Shown: one piece after another, positions 16,503 to 27,197 of the stretch
Position numbering within the stretch: position 1 is the first letter of the stretch
How the letters are laid out: every line of letters begins with the position of its first letter
DNA from: Larimichthys crocea
Taxonomy: Eukaryota > Chordata > Actinopteri > Sciaenidae
Reading direction: 5' to 3'
Assembly (NCBI RefSeq): GCF_000972845.2
Contig: NC_040018.1
Span: forward strand, 496,001-560,000
DNA: 64,000 bases
Made by a program: the position numbers and the translations under genes
The notes under the pieces: model-generated
What the model saw: only the letters and a program-made list of their open reading frames with translations
Database searches by the model: none
What the model was told of the DNA's origin: nothing

Positions 16503-17710
16503 GTTTCTTTGGACCAGCCCTGCCACCAGGATTTATGAAACAACAAAGTTCACCTGAAAGGTGAGCTTGTAATTCCTCTGTGTATCATGAGAAGTCAAGA
16601 CAGCTGTAACTTCATAGTGTTCTCCTCCAGGCCACCTGTGCTGGGACCAGCTTTGCCTCCTGGGTTTCGCAGAGCAGCATACGAAAACGATGATGATGAT
16701 GATAACGATGGTGAAGATGGAGAGGATTTTCCAGGGCCTGCGCTTCCTCCAGGATACAGGGCTGAACCCTCCAGCAGCGAGGACGAGGATGTGATCGGAC
16801 CCATGCCGTCCAAAGGGCCTGTTCAAGACTCTGTGGCTCTGGACTTTGAGCGCCGGGCAAAAAGGATGAAGGAGAAGCTGACAGGAGACGTGAGTCCTCA
16901 TCCCCCTCCCCACATAGTTTAATCTGCACATGCTACACTGTACAATCTCTTCAGTCTTCTTTGTGCCATTTAAAGTTTTGTTTGTGTGTATTTCTGTGTA
17001 AACAGGACACTCCCGAGGTGGTGACCAGAGAAACATGGATGACAGAGCTCCCACCAGAACTGCAGCACATTGGTTTGGGGGCTCGAACTTTCAAGAAGAA
17101 GTCAGGCCCAGAGAACAAGGATCGCTCCATTTGGACAGATACACCAGCAGACAGGGAACGCAAGGCCAGGGTAATTAATAAAAAATGTGTATCTTTATAT
17201 TGATTTTTGTAATTTTTTCTTATTAAACATGGTGTGTATATTACTTTTCTGTATTGCACTGTCCGATAGGAACGCCTTGAGGGAAAGAAGAAGGGTGAGA
17301 AAGAGAAAGATGATGTCCCACAACTCTCCTGGAAGGACGTGGAAATGGCAAAGAAAGTGTCTAAATACAATGTACGTGGTGTTACCTCATGATTCTTTTT
17401 CACTAAATGTACCTGTATATAATTAACAAAATGAGTCTTCACTTTAAAACTCAGGACTAAAAAAAATTCTCTATCCACTCCCTGCTATCAGGAGTCTAAA
17501 CGTGCCGAGTCTCTGATGAGTTTGCACACAAAGACGATGAAGGAAAAAGCGAAGGAGAAGGCTGACAAACCAGCGGAGAGGAGGCCATTCGATCGGGATG
17601 AGGATCTGCAGGTGAATCGCTTTGACGACGCGCAGAAGGAGCGGCTGCTGAAGAAATCTCAGGAACTGAACACACGGTTCTCCCACAGCAAGGAAAAAAT
17701 GTTCTTGTAA
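16046..17710 (+). CDS. gpalpp1: gpalpp1, GPALPP motifs-containing protein 1, complete
   Basis: Seven exons: 16046-16133, 16242-16359, 16438-16560, 16631-16889, 17006-17170, 17270-17371, 17492-17710. They total 1074 nt, 357 aa (human 340), all GT-AG and in phase. The N-terminal half is disordered and acidic. It carries the family signature in repeats: an N-terminal variant GPSLPP, then GPALPP in FSGPALPPGYK, FFGPALPPGF, LGPALPPGF and FPGPALPPGY, and a final GPMPSKGPV. The C-terminal DUF3752 region contains WMTELPPEL, DRSIWTDTPADRERKA, PFDRDEDLQVNRFD and the end ELNTRFSHSKEKMFL, nearly as in human. Molecular function is poorly known; the charged, Lys/Glu-rich helical C-terminus suggests a nuclear RNA- or chromatin-associated protein, which is inference. 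Adjacency to gtf2f2 matches human 13q14. Candidate poly(A) signals are at 18035-18040 and 18483-18488. Confidence 0.96.
16466..16502 (+). repeat. (GAT)n trinucleotide repeat coding for poly-Asp in gpalpp1 exon 3
   Basis: A run of GAC/GAT codons encodes about ten to twelve Asp residues directly before GFFGPALPP. The human protein also has a poly-Asp run here, so an acidic tract is a conserved feature. The pure GAT codon usage makes this copy length-unstable. Confidence 0.9.
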
Positions 17711-18606
17711 TGAATTGTGAAAATGTAAGTAATGTGTTAGAACGTGCAGACGTGTAGAGTCCGGCTGGTGACGTTTTCCTACGGGGTTTGTAGAATGTGG
17801 ACTGTGTTTCTATGAATACCTATGTGCTACAGAAATGTGAGAATTTAATTTGATGTTGGTTTATGAGGTAAACTCAGTTGGACTACATAGACTATAAAGA
17901 CATGGCAGAGATGTCCGTTCATGGGAGTTAGGAGTCAGCGCAATGCTACAGCAAATGTTTCAAAGAAAGTCAGTGGAGCTTATATTTTTACAGGAAACAC
18001 GATTTAGGATTGATGATACAGAACAAAATATTCAAATAAATCAAATATTTTTATTACATTTATTTACAGTTAATCATACTATTTTTCTGAATATGTATAA
18101 AATCACCTGTTAAATGTAGTCAAGTTGATTTTCATTCTGTTCGACTGATATCACACTGGAAGTCATTTTGATCTGGTATGCTGACATTCAGGAAAACGCA
18201 GACTTAATTAAGCCACAACATTGTTTGATGTTTGTATATTTGATATATATATGAGTGAAAACTGTTTTTTTTACCTAATTGTCCATCCAGATCAAGAAAA
18301 GCTTTGTCCTTCAGGGCTCAGCCCAGCTAGTAACCCTTTGTAAAAGTGTGACTGGTTTATTTGACTTTAGGTAAAAACCTTTTGTACAGATTGCTCTAAA
18401 ATGGATTGTTATGTATGTTATGCATTCCATTTAGCTTTGTAGTTTTCATGTGTCCAATAATGCAATTGTCTTTTTTTAGTTAATTAAACTTTGTTTTGTT
18501 TTTTTAAACTTGCATGTGTTATTTTTTTATCTGGTCTTATATTAGTCAAAAGTAAAAAAAAAAAAAATAAATGTCATAGATATGTATTTCACTGTATTTC
18601 TTAAGG
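17711..18606 (+). other. gpalpp1 3' UTR and downstream AT-rich DNA
   Basis: No gene. Probable gpalpp1 3' UTR with possible poly(A) signals AATAAA at 18035-18040 and ATTAAA at 18483-18488. Confidence 0.5.
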
Positions 18607-19615
18607 CGGCTGAGGAAATTTTGCATGTCAACCAAAAATCCTCAGCAACTACTACAGATGAACAGTGGAGAGCGTCAGCAGCAGCTCAGTTACAGTGTGG
18701 CATGGCAGCTGCACTGCTCAGGACAGGAAGGCTCTCCAGTGAGTGATAGAAATTGCACAGTTCATCTCTGGAGCAGCCTTCCCATCACTGCAGGACATTG
18801 TCATGACCATGCTCTGAGAGTCATGGCAAAAAGGGAGTTCACACCATGTACAGTTGTTTAAACAATACTTTATTAAATCAAATTAGACCAAATTAAACAA
18901 TCATAAAAAATTGGAGGTTATGGAGTGTGTAGAAGCAGTGGTGTAGGGTGTGCATGAGTGAGAAGTGTGAGTGTGCATGTGTTGATAGTGTGAAACAAAA
19001 GTAAAGGAAAACCTAAAGTATCAAACTAAACCAAACCAAACCTGACTGGCGACAGAGGAGCCCAGAACAGGGCAAAGCCAGGGAGAGATCAGAGAAGAAG
19101 AGTGAGTATCCGGCTGCAGTGGCATAAATACTATAACCCAAAGTAAGTCATGGAAAATAGACAACACCCAGAGAAGAGGAGGAGGAAGGGATACACTCAG
19201 AGGATGCCACACAGGGCATCACAACAGCAGGGTCATCAGGAGGGCCAATAACATCATAAAGGACAATACACACCTACAACACGGTCTGTTCATACTTCTG
19301 CCACCAGGAAGGCACTACAAGTCTGAAGTCCAGGACAAAAAGACTTTCAAACACCTTTTACCCACAGGCCATCAGACTGTTGAACTGTACAACTCTCACT
19401 CAATCACACTCATCACACTCTAAAGCACTGTAATGGTATTTTAACTGTTACTGTGAGGCATCTTATTTTTCAGCCGTTTAACTCAGGTGTTCACTTTTAA
19501 CTGCTCTGCACTTCAAACTATATTTAATATGTATTTTACTACTATTGTGTTGTGTATTTGTTTTTTTAGGCCATGTGTTTTACTTGATACATCTCTTGAA
19601 TCTTGAATATGGACC
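18607..19615 (+). mobile_element. Fragmented LINE ORF2 3' end (CR1/L2-like)
   Basis: At 18607-18850 the plus strand resembles the post-RT part of fish non-LTR retrotransposons in shifting frames (RRLRKFCMSTKNPQQLL, then a WHGSCTAQDRKALQ-like segment). At 19250-19400 another stretch reads RRANNIIKDNTH, FILLPPGRHYKS and FKHLLPTGHQTVEL, the classic LLPSGRRYRS/FPQAI..LN C-terminal motif of the same proteins. About 400 bases of unrelated sequence (18860-19230) separate them. The end near 19580-19615 has a (TCTTGAA)n-like tail. Multiple frameshifts; dead copy. Confidence 0.65.
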
Positions 19616-19712
19616 TCCAGGGCCGCCATACAGTCATTCGCATTCCTTTGTACGCATGCGTGAGGCGGTTGCACTGAATTGATAAACTTAGCAGAAGCTA
19701 AATTTTAAAAAC

Positions 19713-22644
19713 ATGTCAGAGAAAGGAGAAGTGGACTTAACTGGTGCCAAGCAGAACACGGGCGTGTGGCTTGTAAAGGTGCGTGTGTGTCCTTTTTATT
19801 TTTTTAATAACAGTTCTTTAATATAAGATAGTTATTAATTTAAACACACGGTCATGTAGCTTAGCATCAATGAAAGAGCCCGTGTGTTACAGCTAGCGTC
19901 GCTTCACGAGTCAAACTCTTTAAACATCTGTTTAATGAACAACACACCGTGTCCTGTCGGGTTTACCTAGAGACTGTAAACTAACTGTGGACGCGATAGC
20001 TTGGTAGCTGCTGGGGAAACATGTTTGTCAATAGTTAGCCAGTACCCAAAGTAACATTGTTTAACACAGCATGTTTTATTAAACGTCGTGTTACTTTAAC
20101 ATTTGCCGTAATGTGAATGAATCAGGCTCCAAATATTTCCTCTCAACAGCACGTTGGTATTCCCTTTGTTTCTATTGAGCTTTAGAAAGTGGAGGTTATA
20201 AATGATGATATATAATAATAATAATCATAATCATAATGATACATTTTATTTCATAGGCGCCTTTCTGTCACCCAAGGACACCGTACAATAAATGAGAGTA
20301 GACAGCAAATAACAGAAACAAACAAAAATAACCATTAAGGTATATCATATTACAAGAATACAACATAAACTGGTTAAAATAACCATGAAAGTATATCAAA
20401 TTACAAGAATACAACATAAAAACAGGTTAAAATAACCATAAACGGGTTAAAATAACCCTAAAAGTATATCAAATTACAAGAATACAACATAAAAACAGGT
20501 TAAAATAACCATAAACAGGTTAAAATAACCATACAAGTATGTCAAATTACAAGAATACAACATAGAAACAGGTTAAAATACCATAAACAGGTTAAAATAA
20601 CCATGAAAGTATATCAAATTACAAGAATACAACATAAAAACAGGTTAAAATAACCATTAACAGGTTAAAATAACCATAAAAGTATGTCAAATTACAAGAA
20701 TACAACATAAAAACAGGTTAAAATACCATAAACAGGTTAAAATAACCATAAAAGTATATCAAATTACAAGAATACAACATAAAAACAGGTTAAAATAACC
20801 ATTAACAGGTTAAAATAACCATAAAAGTATGTCAAATTACAAGAATACAACATAAAAACAGGTTAAAATAACCATTAACAGGTTATAATAGGACAATGCA
20901 ATTGAATCAGATGGATAAGGCTAATTTAAACAGGTGGGTGTTTTAAGTGCAGACTTAAATTGTGAGACATGGTGACATGTACAGCTTCTACATTTATATC
21001 AATGTTTTCTTCCTTCAGGTGCCAAAATATCTCTCCCAGCAATGGGCAAAAGCGACTGGCAGAGGGGAGGTCGGGAAACTCCGAATATGCAAGTATGTGA
21101 GACATGTGATCAAAGTTTATTTATTTATGTGTGTATCTATGTTTAAAACCAAGTTGTGAGGTCCGTGCACACAAAGCGTGGTGACTGTGAAGAAGAGAGA
21201 GACAGATTTATTGTGGTGAAGTCGGTAGTTAATGAGTCCACACTTGGGATAGGTTGATAAGAGAATGTATAGAAAAAATCAAGCTAAAGAAACTTTATAA
21301 GTCATGCTGGTGGCTGTTTGTCTTTAAGATGTTTTATTGTTGAGGTGTCATTCTTCAATCAATTAATTCAATTTTGCTCATTTGTTATCTCCAAGGAAAG
21401 GAAACCAAGGGAAAGCAGAGGTAAGAGATACACAGTGCGTCTTGGTGATCAGCATCTGCATGTTCATACACAGATTTTGGGGGTTGAAGTTGTTCTCACT
21501 TTGTTAGGATGTTGTGACTTCTCTCTCCTTTTTGCTCATCGCTCTCCACTTTCAGTCAAGCTCATGGGTGGACAGCTTTAGTGAGAACTGCAACATGATC
21601 TGATCGTTATGGGTTTGGTAAAAGATGCTTTGCCGTTATATGTAGGAGATGGCACCGTTGTGCTGATGTAGCACACGTGATACACTGTAATCAGAGTTGG
21701 GGAAACTCTTTGTTTCATCATGTTTCATGCTGTGGTACAACAAATGATTTTATGTTCCTGTTATATTGCTGTACTAAACACACAAATCAGGAAATGGGGT
21801 GTAAAGATGATAAATGTGTGCTGCTCTTTAAAGGTGTCTTTCACTTTGAACGAAGAGCTGACTGTGATTGAGGGTATGGAAAATAAGACGGTGTCTGCGC
21901 CTCGCGAGCACCCGTTCACCATGCAGTCAGTCGGAGGTCAGACGTTGGCGGTCTTCACCGAGACTTCATCAGGTGAGTTTCTGTTTTCGTCAGCCAGGTT
22001 TTTCCGCTTTGAACGCCTCTGCAGCAAGATGAGGCGCTCATAACAATCTACGACGTTGTGTTATGAGCTTTCTGTGATGTGAAATATCTGTTTGTGCTAA
22101 AGCCCAGAGGTAAGTTCTGTGTGATCAGGTGGTGGAGCCGCCCACCTCGCTGCTCTTCGTACAGCTTGCTGTCTTCATGCACAGTGTTTCTATTGCCTGC
22201 CCTGCTTGTCTCTGTGTGCTGTGAACTCTCAGAGTCTGAGGCTGTCCACAGTCCCTAACAGAGTACGTACAAGAAATGTACGGTGGATACACAGTGGATA
22301 AGTAAGCACTCAATGGAAAACAGAAGACCTGTGTTTCTGTCTCTATGGGAATTTGAGTTTCAGTGTGTGATCTTCCTCTGTCAGCCATTTGTTTTGTGGT
22401 TTGATCTTTTCAGTCAGTCACCTCAGCAGATTGGGTATCTCATCAGGCACACTGGCCCCATTTGGAATTCATTTAACATAGAGTAGATCAACATCAACAC
22501 AAATCATTGCTGAATTTGGAGTTGATTTGTGCATGTGTTTCTTTTGGTTTGGTTTTATTTTCACAGCCTTGTCTGCCCTCTGAATGTAATGTGGGTGTTT
22601 TGTTGCTATGGGTGCTGGTGAGCTTGTGCTAATGTGCTTAATTT

Positions 22645-22694
<50 letters not shown>

Positions 22695-25140
22695 AGGGCT
22701 GCACAGTTAAAATGGTTTTATTTTACCATAGGTACTTAAGTATGACATGGTATGGAACTTAATTTTTCAATGAGACCTGGCCAAGAAGGCAGCTGCTAAA
22801 GTTGGACACATTAGACCATCACAAAATTTAGTAAATAGAAGAGAGAGAGAGAGACTTTAAATGTGTTCAGTATCAAATAATTCCAGTATTTGTGCAGCCT
22901 GGGTGTGTATTTGTGTTGGGGCAGGGTATCTGTGCTAAGGGCATGCTTGCTTTGCTCACACATGGTCGTGTTCGTCACGATTTACGCCGAGAAGCTTTTT
23001 TTTTTTCGTCGTGTGACTAAACCCTGGGTGTGGTTTTTATTGTTCGATGCCCTCCTCCCTCCGTCTTCCATCCCCTGTATTTTCATGTTTACCATCCCTC
23101 CCTCCCTTCCTGTAGGCCAGTCAGAAGAGAGATCTGATGGCAGCAGCTCAGGTTCTGGGGCGGGGGCAGGTCCAGGTGAGTCTTTCGTTTCACAGCGAGT
23201 GACAAAGTTGCACCACTAAGAATCGGACACACTTAAGTGTCTGATATTTTTGTAAATAAATGCTGTTCGTAGTATCACAATACTACCCCAAATACATGCT
23301 TTGGAAGATGCATGTATTGGTATCAAAACTTTAGACACATTGTCCTCATGCAGCGCTGCACATGAGTGTCTTTTTTTGTTTGTAAGCACAATTCATGGAG
23401 CTTCTGCACTCAGTTTGCACCGTCTTGGCTCGAAGATGGAAGTCTGTGGTTGAGAGGAGAATGCGACCTGCTTGTGTTGATGGTTGTGACATTGTGTTGG
23501 CGAAGATAATTAATATCTGACCTTCATAAATGTTAGTTTAGATCTATTGAGAGCAAGCTTCCTTCATATCTACATGTTAATAAGAGATCAAGCGGCACTT
23601 TCAATGCTGTGTCGCTAATGAATTGGGGATGTGATTTATTGACTGCTGATTGATACCTGCTTGATGTATTTAAACACAATTACTCATTCATTCACACATC
23701 TTTTGGACTGGTGAAATTAATAAAGCTATATATGCACAATAGCTTCATATGAAGTAGTATTAAAAATACTACAGAAATTCTTTTAAATATTGTTTAGCTG
23801 GCTCAAACATTGTACATTTAATGAAAGCGAGCCATGGTGAGTACGACCTATGTAAGATAGCTTTGAAGGTACAGTGTGGCCTTCATTCTGAAGCCTGTAA
23901 CCAGCCAGTGTGGCTGGTTTGGAAGAAGCCCTGGAAAAAGTGTGTGTATGATTTTTGAGAGTTTATAAAAAAAACTGACCTGGTCTGAACAAGATTCATG
24001 TGACTAGTAAAAAAGAATACTTGAGTGTAATTATATTTTTTTCTCTTCACCCTTCACCCAGTCATTCACGCTCCATGTCTTGTATCGTCCCATCTCTTTT
24101 ACACACACACACACGTGATCGCTCATCCGTCCTTCCTTATGAAGTAAAAGTGCTAAAATGCATTTCTTTTTTTAATCAACCCTCCTCTTTTTCAGATAAA
24201 ATTGCCTTGGAGGGAGTGGTAGTGCAGAGAGCAGAGTGCAGACCTGCTGTTAGTGAAAGCTATATGAAGCTGAAGAGGTGAGTATTTTCAAAATAATGCA
24301 CATACTTTAGTCAGTTAAGATTTTAAGAAATTTTAATACTTGAGATTTGAAGTTAAAGTTTAAAGATGCTACAATCACAAAACCACGTAATATTATTTGC
24401 TAGGCTAAGTTGTTTCTCTTTCAGGTCAGTACACAGTATATGTCATGTCTTGTCATCTAACAGGTTACAAATCGAAGAGTCCTCCAAGCCAGTCAGGCTG
24501 TCACAACAGTTGCAAAGTCCTGTCACCAACAACTACAAACCTGTGGCCAACCATTCTTACAACGTAAGAAACAAATCCCAGACCAGAAGTGTAAAAGCTT
24601 GTGGAGATATTATTGCACATTTTTAACCAGTTCCTACAAATTGTGTGTGCTCACTGCTAAACATATTGTTTGTTGGTTATGTGTAGGCCCATGTGTGATA
24701 CCTGAACTCTTGTCTGTTCACTTTTTGCTGCAGCTCGAGTACGAGAGGAAAAAGAAGGAGGAGGGCAAGAGAGCAAGAGCGGACAAACAGCAAGTGTTGG
24801 ACATGTTGTTCTCTGCCTTTGAGAAACATCAGTACTACAACATCAAAGACCTGGTGGATATCACCAAACAGCCTGTGGTAAGACTAGAGGGCAACATGAG
24901 GGCTTTGGTTTTAACACTCTGACTTCAAACAATACTATTTGCTGCAGCTTATTATTCTCAGTACATGCAGCTTTCTGCATGTACAGCTTTCACATTTGAT
25001 GTTTTTCTTCTCCCCAGACATACTTGAAGGAAATCTTGCGCGATATCGGCATCTACAACGTGAAGGGAACGCACAAGAACACATGGGAGCTCAAACCAGA
25101 ATACCGACATTACCAAGGCGAGGAAAAGACTGACGAATAG
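19713..25140 (+). CDS. gtf2f2: gtf2f2 (RAP30), TFIIF beta subunit, complete
   Basis: RAP30 pairs with RAP74 to form TFIIF, which escorts RNA polymerase II to promoters and acts in initiation and elongation. Exons: 19713-19778, 21019-21092, 21396-21420, 21834-21972, 24196-24277, 24464-24563, 24734-24877, 25018-25140. They total 753 nt, 250 aa (human 249), all GT-AG and in phase. Visible: DLTGAKQNTGVWLVK and VPKYLSQQWAKATGRGEVGK (dimerisation domain), SAPREHPFTMQSVGGQTL, the linker, then the C-terminal winged helix (KQQVLDMLFSAFEKHQYYN, DLVDITKQPV, GTHKNTWELKPEYRHYQGEE). Exon 3 is only 25 nt. A further in-frame exon at 23116-23175 may be alternatively spliced. Poly(A) signal AATAAA at 25838-25843. 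Intron 1 carries a minisatellite. Confidence 0.97.
20240..20935. repeat. Minisatellite inside a fish interspersed repeat, gtf2f2 intron 1
   Basis: A tandem array of roughly 73-bp units runs from about 20325 to 20885. Each unit has two AACAGGTTAAAATAACCAT half-blocks followed by a CAAATTACAAGAATACAACA block. It is embedded between flanks of a known fish repeat type: left TTCATAGGCGCCTTTCTGTC..AAGGACACC at about 20252-20282, right TTTAAACAGGTGGGTTTTAAGTGC-like at about 20925. Early units lack the duplicated half-block, so the unit itself grew during expansion. Confidence 0.85.
22649..22691. repeat. (GT)n microsatellite in gtf2f2 intron 4
   Basis: About 21 uninterrupted GT dinucleotides. Confidence 0.95.
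23116..23175 (+). CDS. gtf2f2: Candidate alternative in-frame exon of gtf2f2 (Ser/Gly linker)
   Basis: A 60-nt block is bounded by a strong acceptor (pyrimidine-rich CCCTCCCTTCCTGTAG) and donor (CCAG/GTGAGT). It lies in the 2.2-kb intron between exons 4 and 5. Both flanking exons join in phase 1, and the block keeps that phase. Inclusion would add 20 residues, GQSEERSDGSSSGSGAGAGP, after residue 101, before DKIALEGVVV in the dimerisation domain. Human RAP30 lacks these residues. GC-rich composition contrasts with the AT-rich intron. Without transcript evidence it could be a chance exon-like block, but phase, length and splice sites all agree. Confidence 0.5.
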
Positions 25141-26144
25141 TTTCTGACCCCCTCCCCTCTCTCAGCGCCGATATATATACCACCTTTTCATTTGATGAGG
25201 TGATCCCTCCCAGACCAGGCCTTGGTTAGACCTTGGAGCTCTCCTGATTTCCTTCCATCAGGTCACAAAACAAACTGGCTCATGAGGTCAAGCAAGGGTT
25301 GAGTTTTACAGGGAGAGGTTGAATCTTCTTGTTTTGTAGGAGACAAGAAGAAGCGGCATTAGGAAACAAATTGAGGTTTTTAACGCTTAAGTGTGCACCG
25401 TCTCTTCCTGACAGCTCCAGCACACGTTTCTGAGGACAAACCTGCCTGTATTTGAATTATTTGTTCTATCCATCAGAGGCACAGAACATTAACACTCTGG
25501 TTCTTAGCATTGACATCTTTTAATGTTTTGACAAGTACATCCAGAGGCAAGGGCCTTTATTAGATAAACCTAAAAGGTGAGGAAGGATGTGAAAAAGATA
25601 ATAGCGCTTGCCACTAAAGTCAACATGTGCTGGCTGAACTCTTTTTCTAGATATTTTATAATCAGACTTTTTGTGGAGCTTTTTTTAAAAACCAGTTTCT
25701 GCCAGTTTGACTTTCAGCCTCAACTTGTGTTGACAGAATTCTGAAAACCAGCAGCATGGCTGTAATCATTTCTAAATTTGTGCTTCAGGTGTCTTTGTAT
25801 TTGCTCATCTTCACTGTAATTTTAATTGTCTTTACACAATAAATGTTTGGTTAAAAAAAAAGCATGTGTTTAAGTCAAAACTTTCAGGATCCGAGCCCAT
25901 ACTACTGATGGAATTTCCTAATTGCTCCTGTTTAAATGGCTCAGCTATTGTACCACTCCTGTGCAGTGAATCATCTTATTTAAAAGACTTTATTTGATCC
26001 TACAATGGGGAAATTCACTTGACTTGTTACAGCAGCTCACAGTCTACAAGGTGAATACGAAATGCTTCCCATGAACAAAAGGCTGAGTCCTTTCCTGTAA
26101 TCACACAGTAATGACTTCATTATGCAACATGTTCAAGTTTAAAA
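25141..26144 (+). other. gtf2f2 3' UTR and short intergenic gap
   Basis: The 3' UTR probably ends shortly after the AATAAA at 25838-25843. The rest separates the end of gtf2f2 from the convergent minus-strand gene that ends near 26145. No other gene seen. Confidence 0.6.
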
Positions 26145-26614
26145 TTCTTTTGGAGTAAAAGTTTATTCATTTAATGATACAATTGCATCAATTTGACACA
26201 TAGCATGTACAGCATACAGCTTCATGTTACTTGTATGGAATGTATTGTGTTGCTGACAGATGCAAAACTGACAGTGATCAGATGTAACAACTAAAAACCA
26301 TTTAAAAACAAGTATGTATGTTTGGCATCAGGGCTGGAAAGAAATGTTCCACTGGTCTCCATCGGGTGTTTGCAGCATCTTGTTTATTACCTGCAAGAAA
26401 ATGGAAAAACCATCAACAAAACATACAACACATTGTCACAAATGGTCCTGCAATGAGTGGCTGTGCCTCCAGATCAGAACGAGGCAAAATGCTTCTATAA
26501 GCTGCTTGCTTAATATTAAAAACGGACGACAGCTCCAGGCTGGAATGTTAGTTTAGTCTTGTATGCAACCAAAAATTTAAATGTAGTTGGTGAAGCGAAA
26601 ACAGCCATAGCCGG

Positions 26615-26617
<3 letters not shown>

Positions 26618-26656
<39 letters not shown>
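26618..26656. repeat. Poly(A) tract (poly-T on the minus strand)
   Basis: About 37 consecutive A residues. It lies just 3' of snoRNA copy B in the host-gene intron. Confidence 0.95.
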
Positions 26657-26658
<2 letters not shown>

Positions 26659-26678
26659 ATTCGGACTTTTGAAATCTT

Positions 26679-26815
26679 GCATGTATTCCTCAATTCAATC
26701 TGTCTTGCTATAGAATTCAGCAGTCAGAAAGCGCGAGGAAAACTTTAGTTTAGCATCTCTATGCAAACCCAGAAGCCAAAGATGCATGCTTCAGGTCTAT
26801 CAGTGGATGCAAATT
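26679..26815 (-). ncRNA. H/ACA box snoRNA, copy B
   Basis: Minus strand. Hairpin 1 has outer stem GCATC (about 26806-26810) with GATGC (26753-26757) and inner stem GAAGC/GCTTC. The H box AAACTA lies at 26746-26751. Hairpin 2 is closed by TTCCTC with GAGGAA, with inner TGCT/AGCA. The ACA box is at 26682-26684, 3 nt before the predicted 3' end. It shares GCATCTTTG, GCGCTTTCTG and GATTGAAT with copy A, so the two are paralogues. Located in intron 3 of the host gene. A poly(A/T) tract at 26618-26656 lies just downstream. Confidence 0.7.
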
Positions 26816-27058
26816 CAAAGTCAACCCAAATAACATACTACAAGTGCTCACCAGTAAAGTTTTAACTCTGACAAAGGCTGCTCAACGGTGTCATTAGAGC
26901 CGCTGCGGTCGCTTCTCTCCAGGTTCATCTCCAAGCTTTAAACCTTGAGATTGGAAAAGGGAGAAAACCCATTTAAATTCAGGCTTTGAAATATGCACGG
27001 ATAAGTGATGCAATATGCAGTTCAGATGATACATGGGCACTGTAGCAAATATCATTTG

Positions 27059-27197
27059 ATTTGTCCTCCCTGATTCAATCCGAGCAGCCATGGAAAATAG
27101 GCAGGCAGAAAGCGCAGGGACATTTAATATTGCATCTGAATTAGTAAAACCCAGGATATCCCACAGCAGAGAGCCCAGGCTGTCAAAGATGCAGCTT
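27059..27197 (-). ncRNA. H/ACA box snoRNA, copy A
   Basis: Read on the minus strand, hairpin 1 is closed by TGCATCT (27187-27193) pairing with AGATGCA (27131-27137), with an inner ACAGC/GCTGT stem. The H box ATATTA (ANANNA) follows at 27125-27130. Hairpin 2 is closed by GTCCCTG near 27120 with CAGGGAGGAC near 27065-27074. The ACA box is at 27062-27064, exactly 3 nt before the predicted 3' end. The length of about 139 nt fits the class. The left and right arms of the hairpin 2 pocket, GCGCTTTCTG and GATTGAAT, are shared with copy B, so both may guide the same pseudouridine. Located in intron 2 of the host gene. Confidence 0.7.

Noticed and set aside
16533..17054. Minus-strand frame of 173 codons
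   Set aside because: Antisense to gpalpp1 exons 4-5; composition mirrors the acidic repeat and GPALPP codons.
19713..25140. KCTD4, a single-exon gene near GTF2F2 in human
   Set aside because: No open frame of the needed length or with BTB motifs anywhere in the window.
26395..26570. A third H/ACA snoRNA in the host gene
   Set aside because: An ACA-like end and short stem exist, but no two-hairpin fold with an H box, and no shared pocket sequence.
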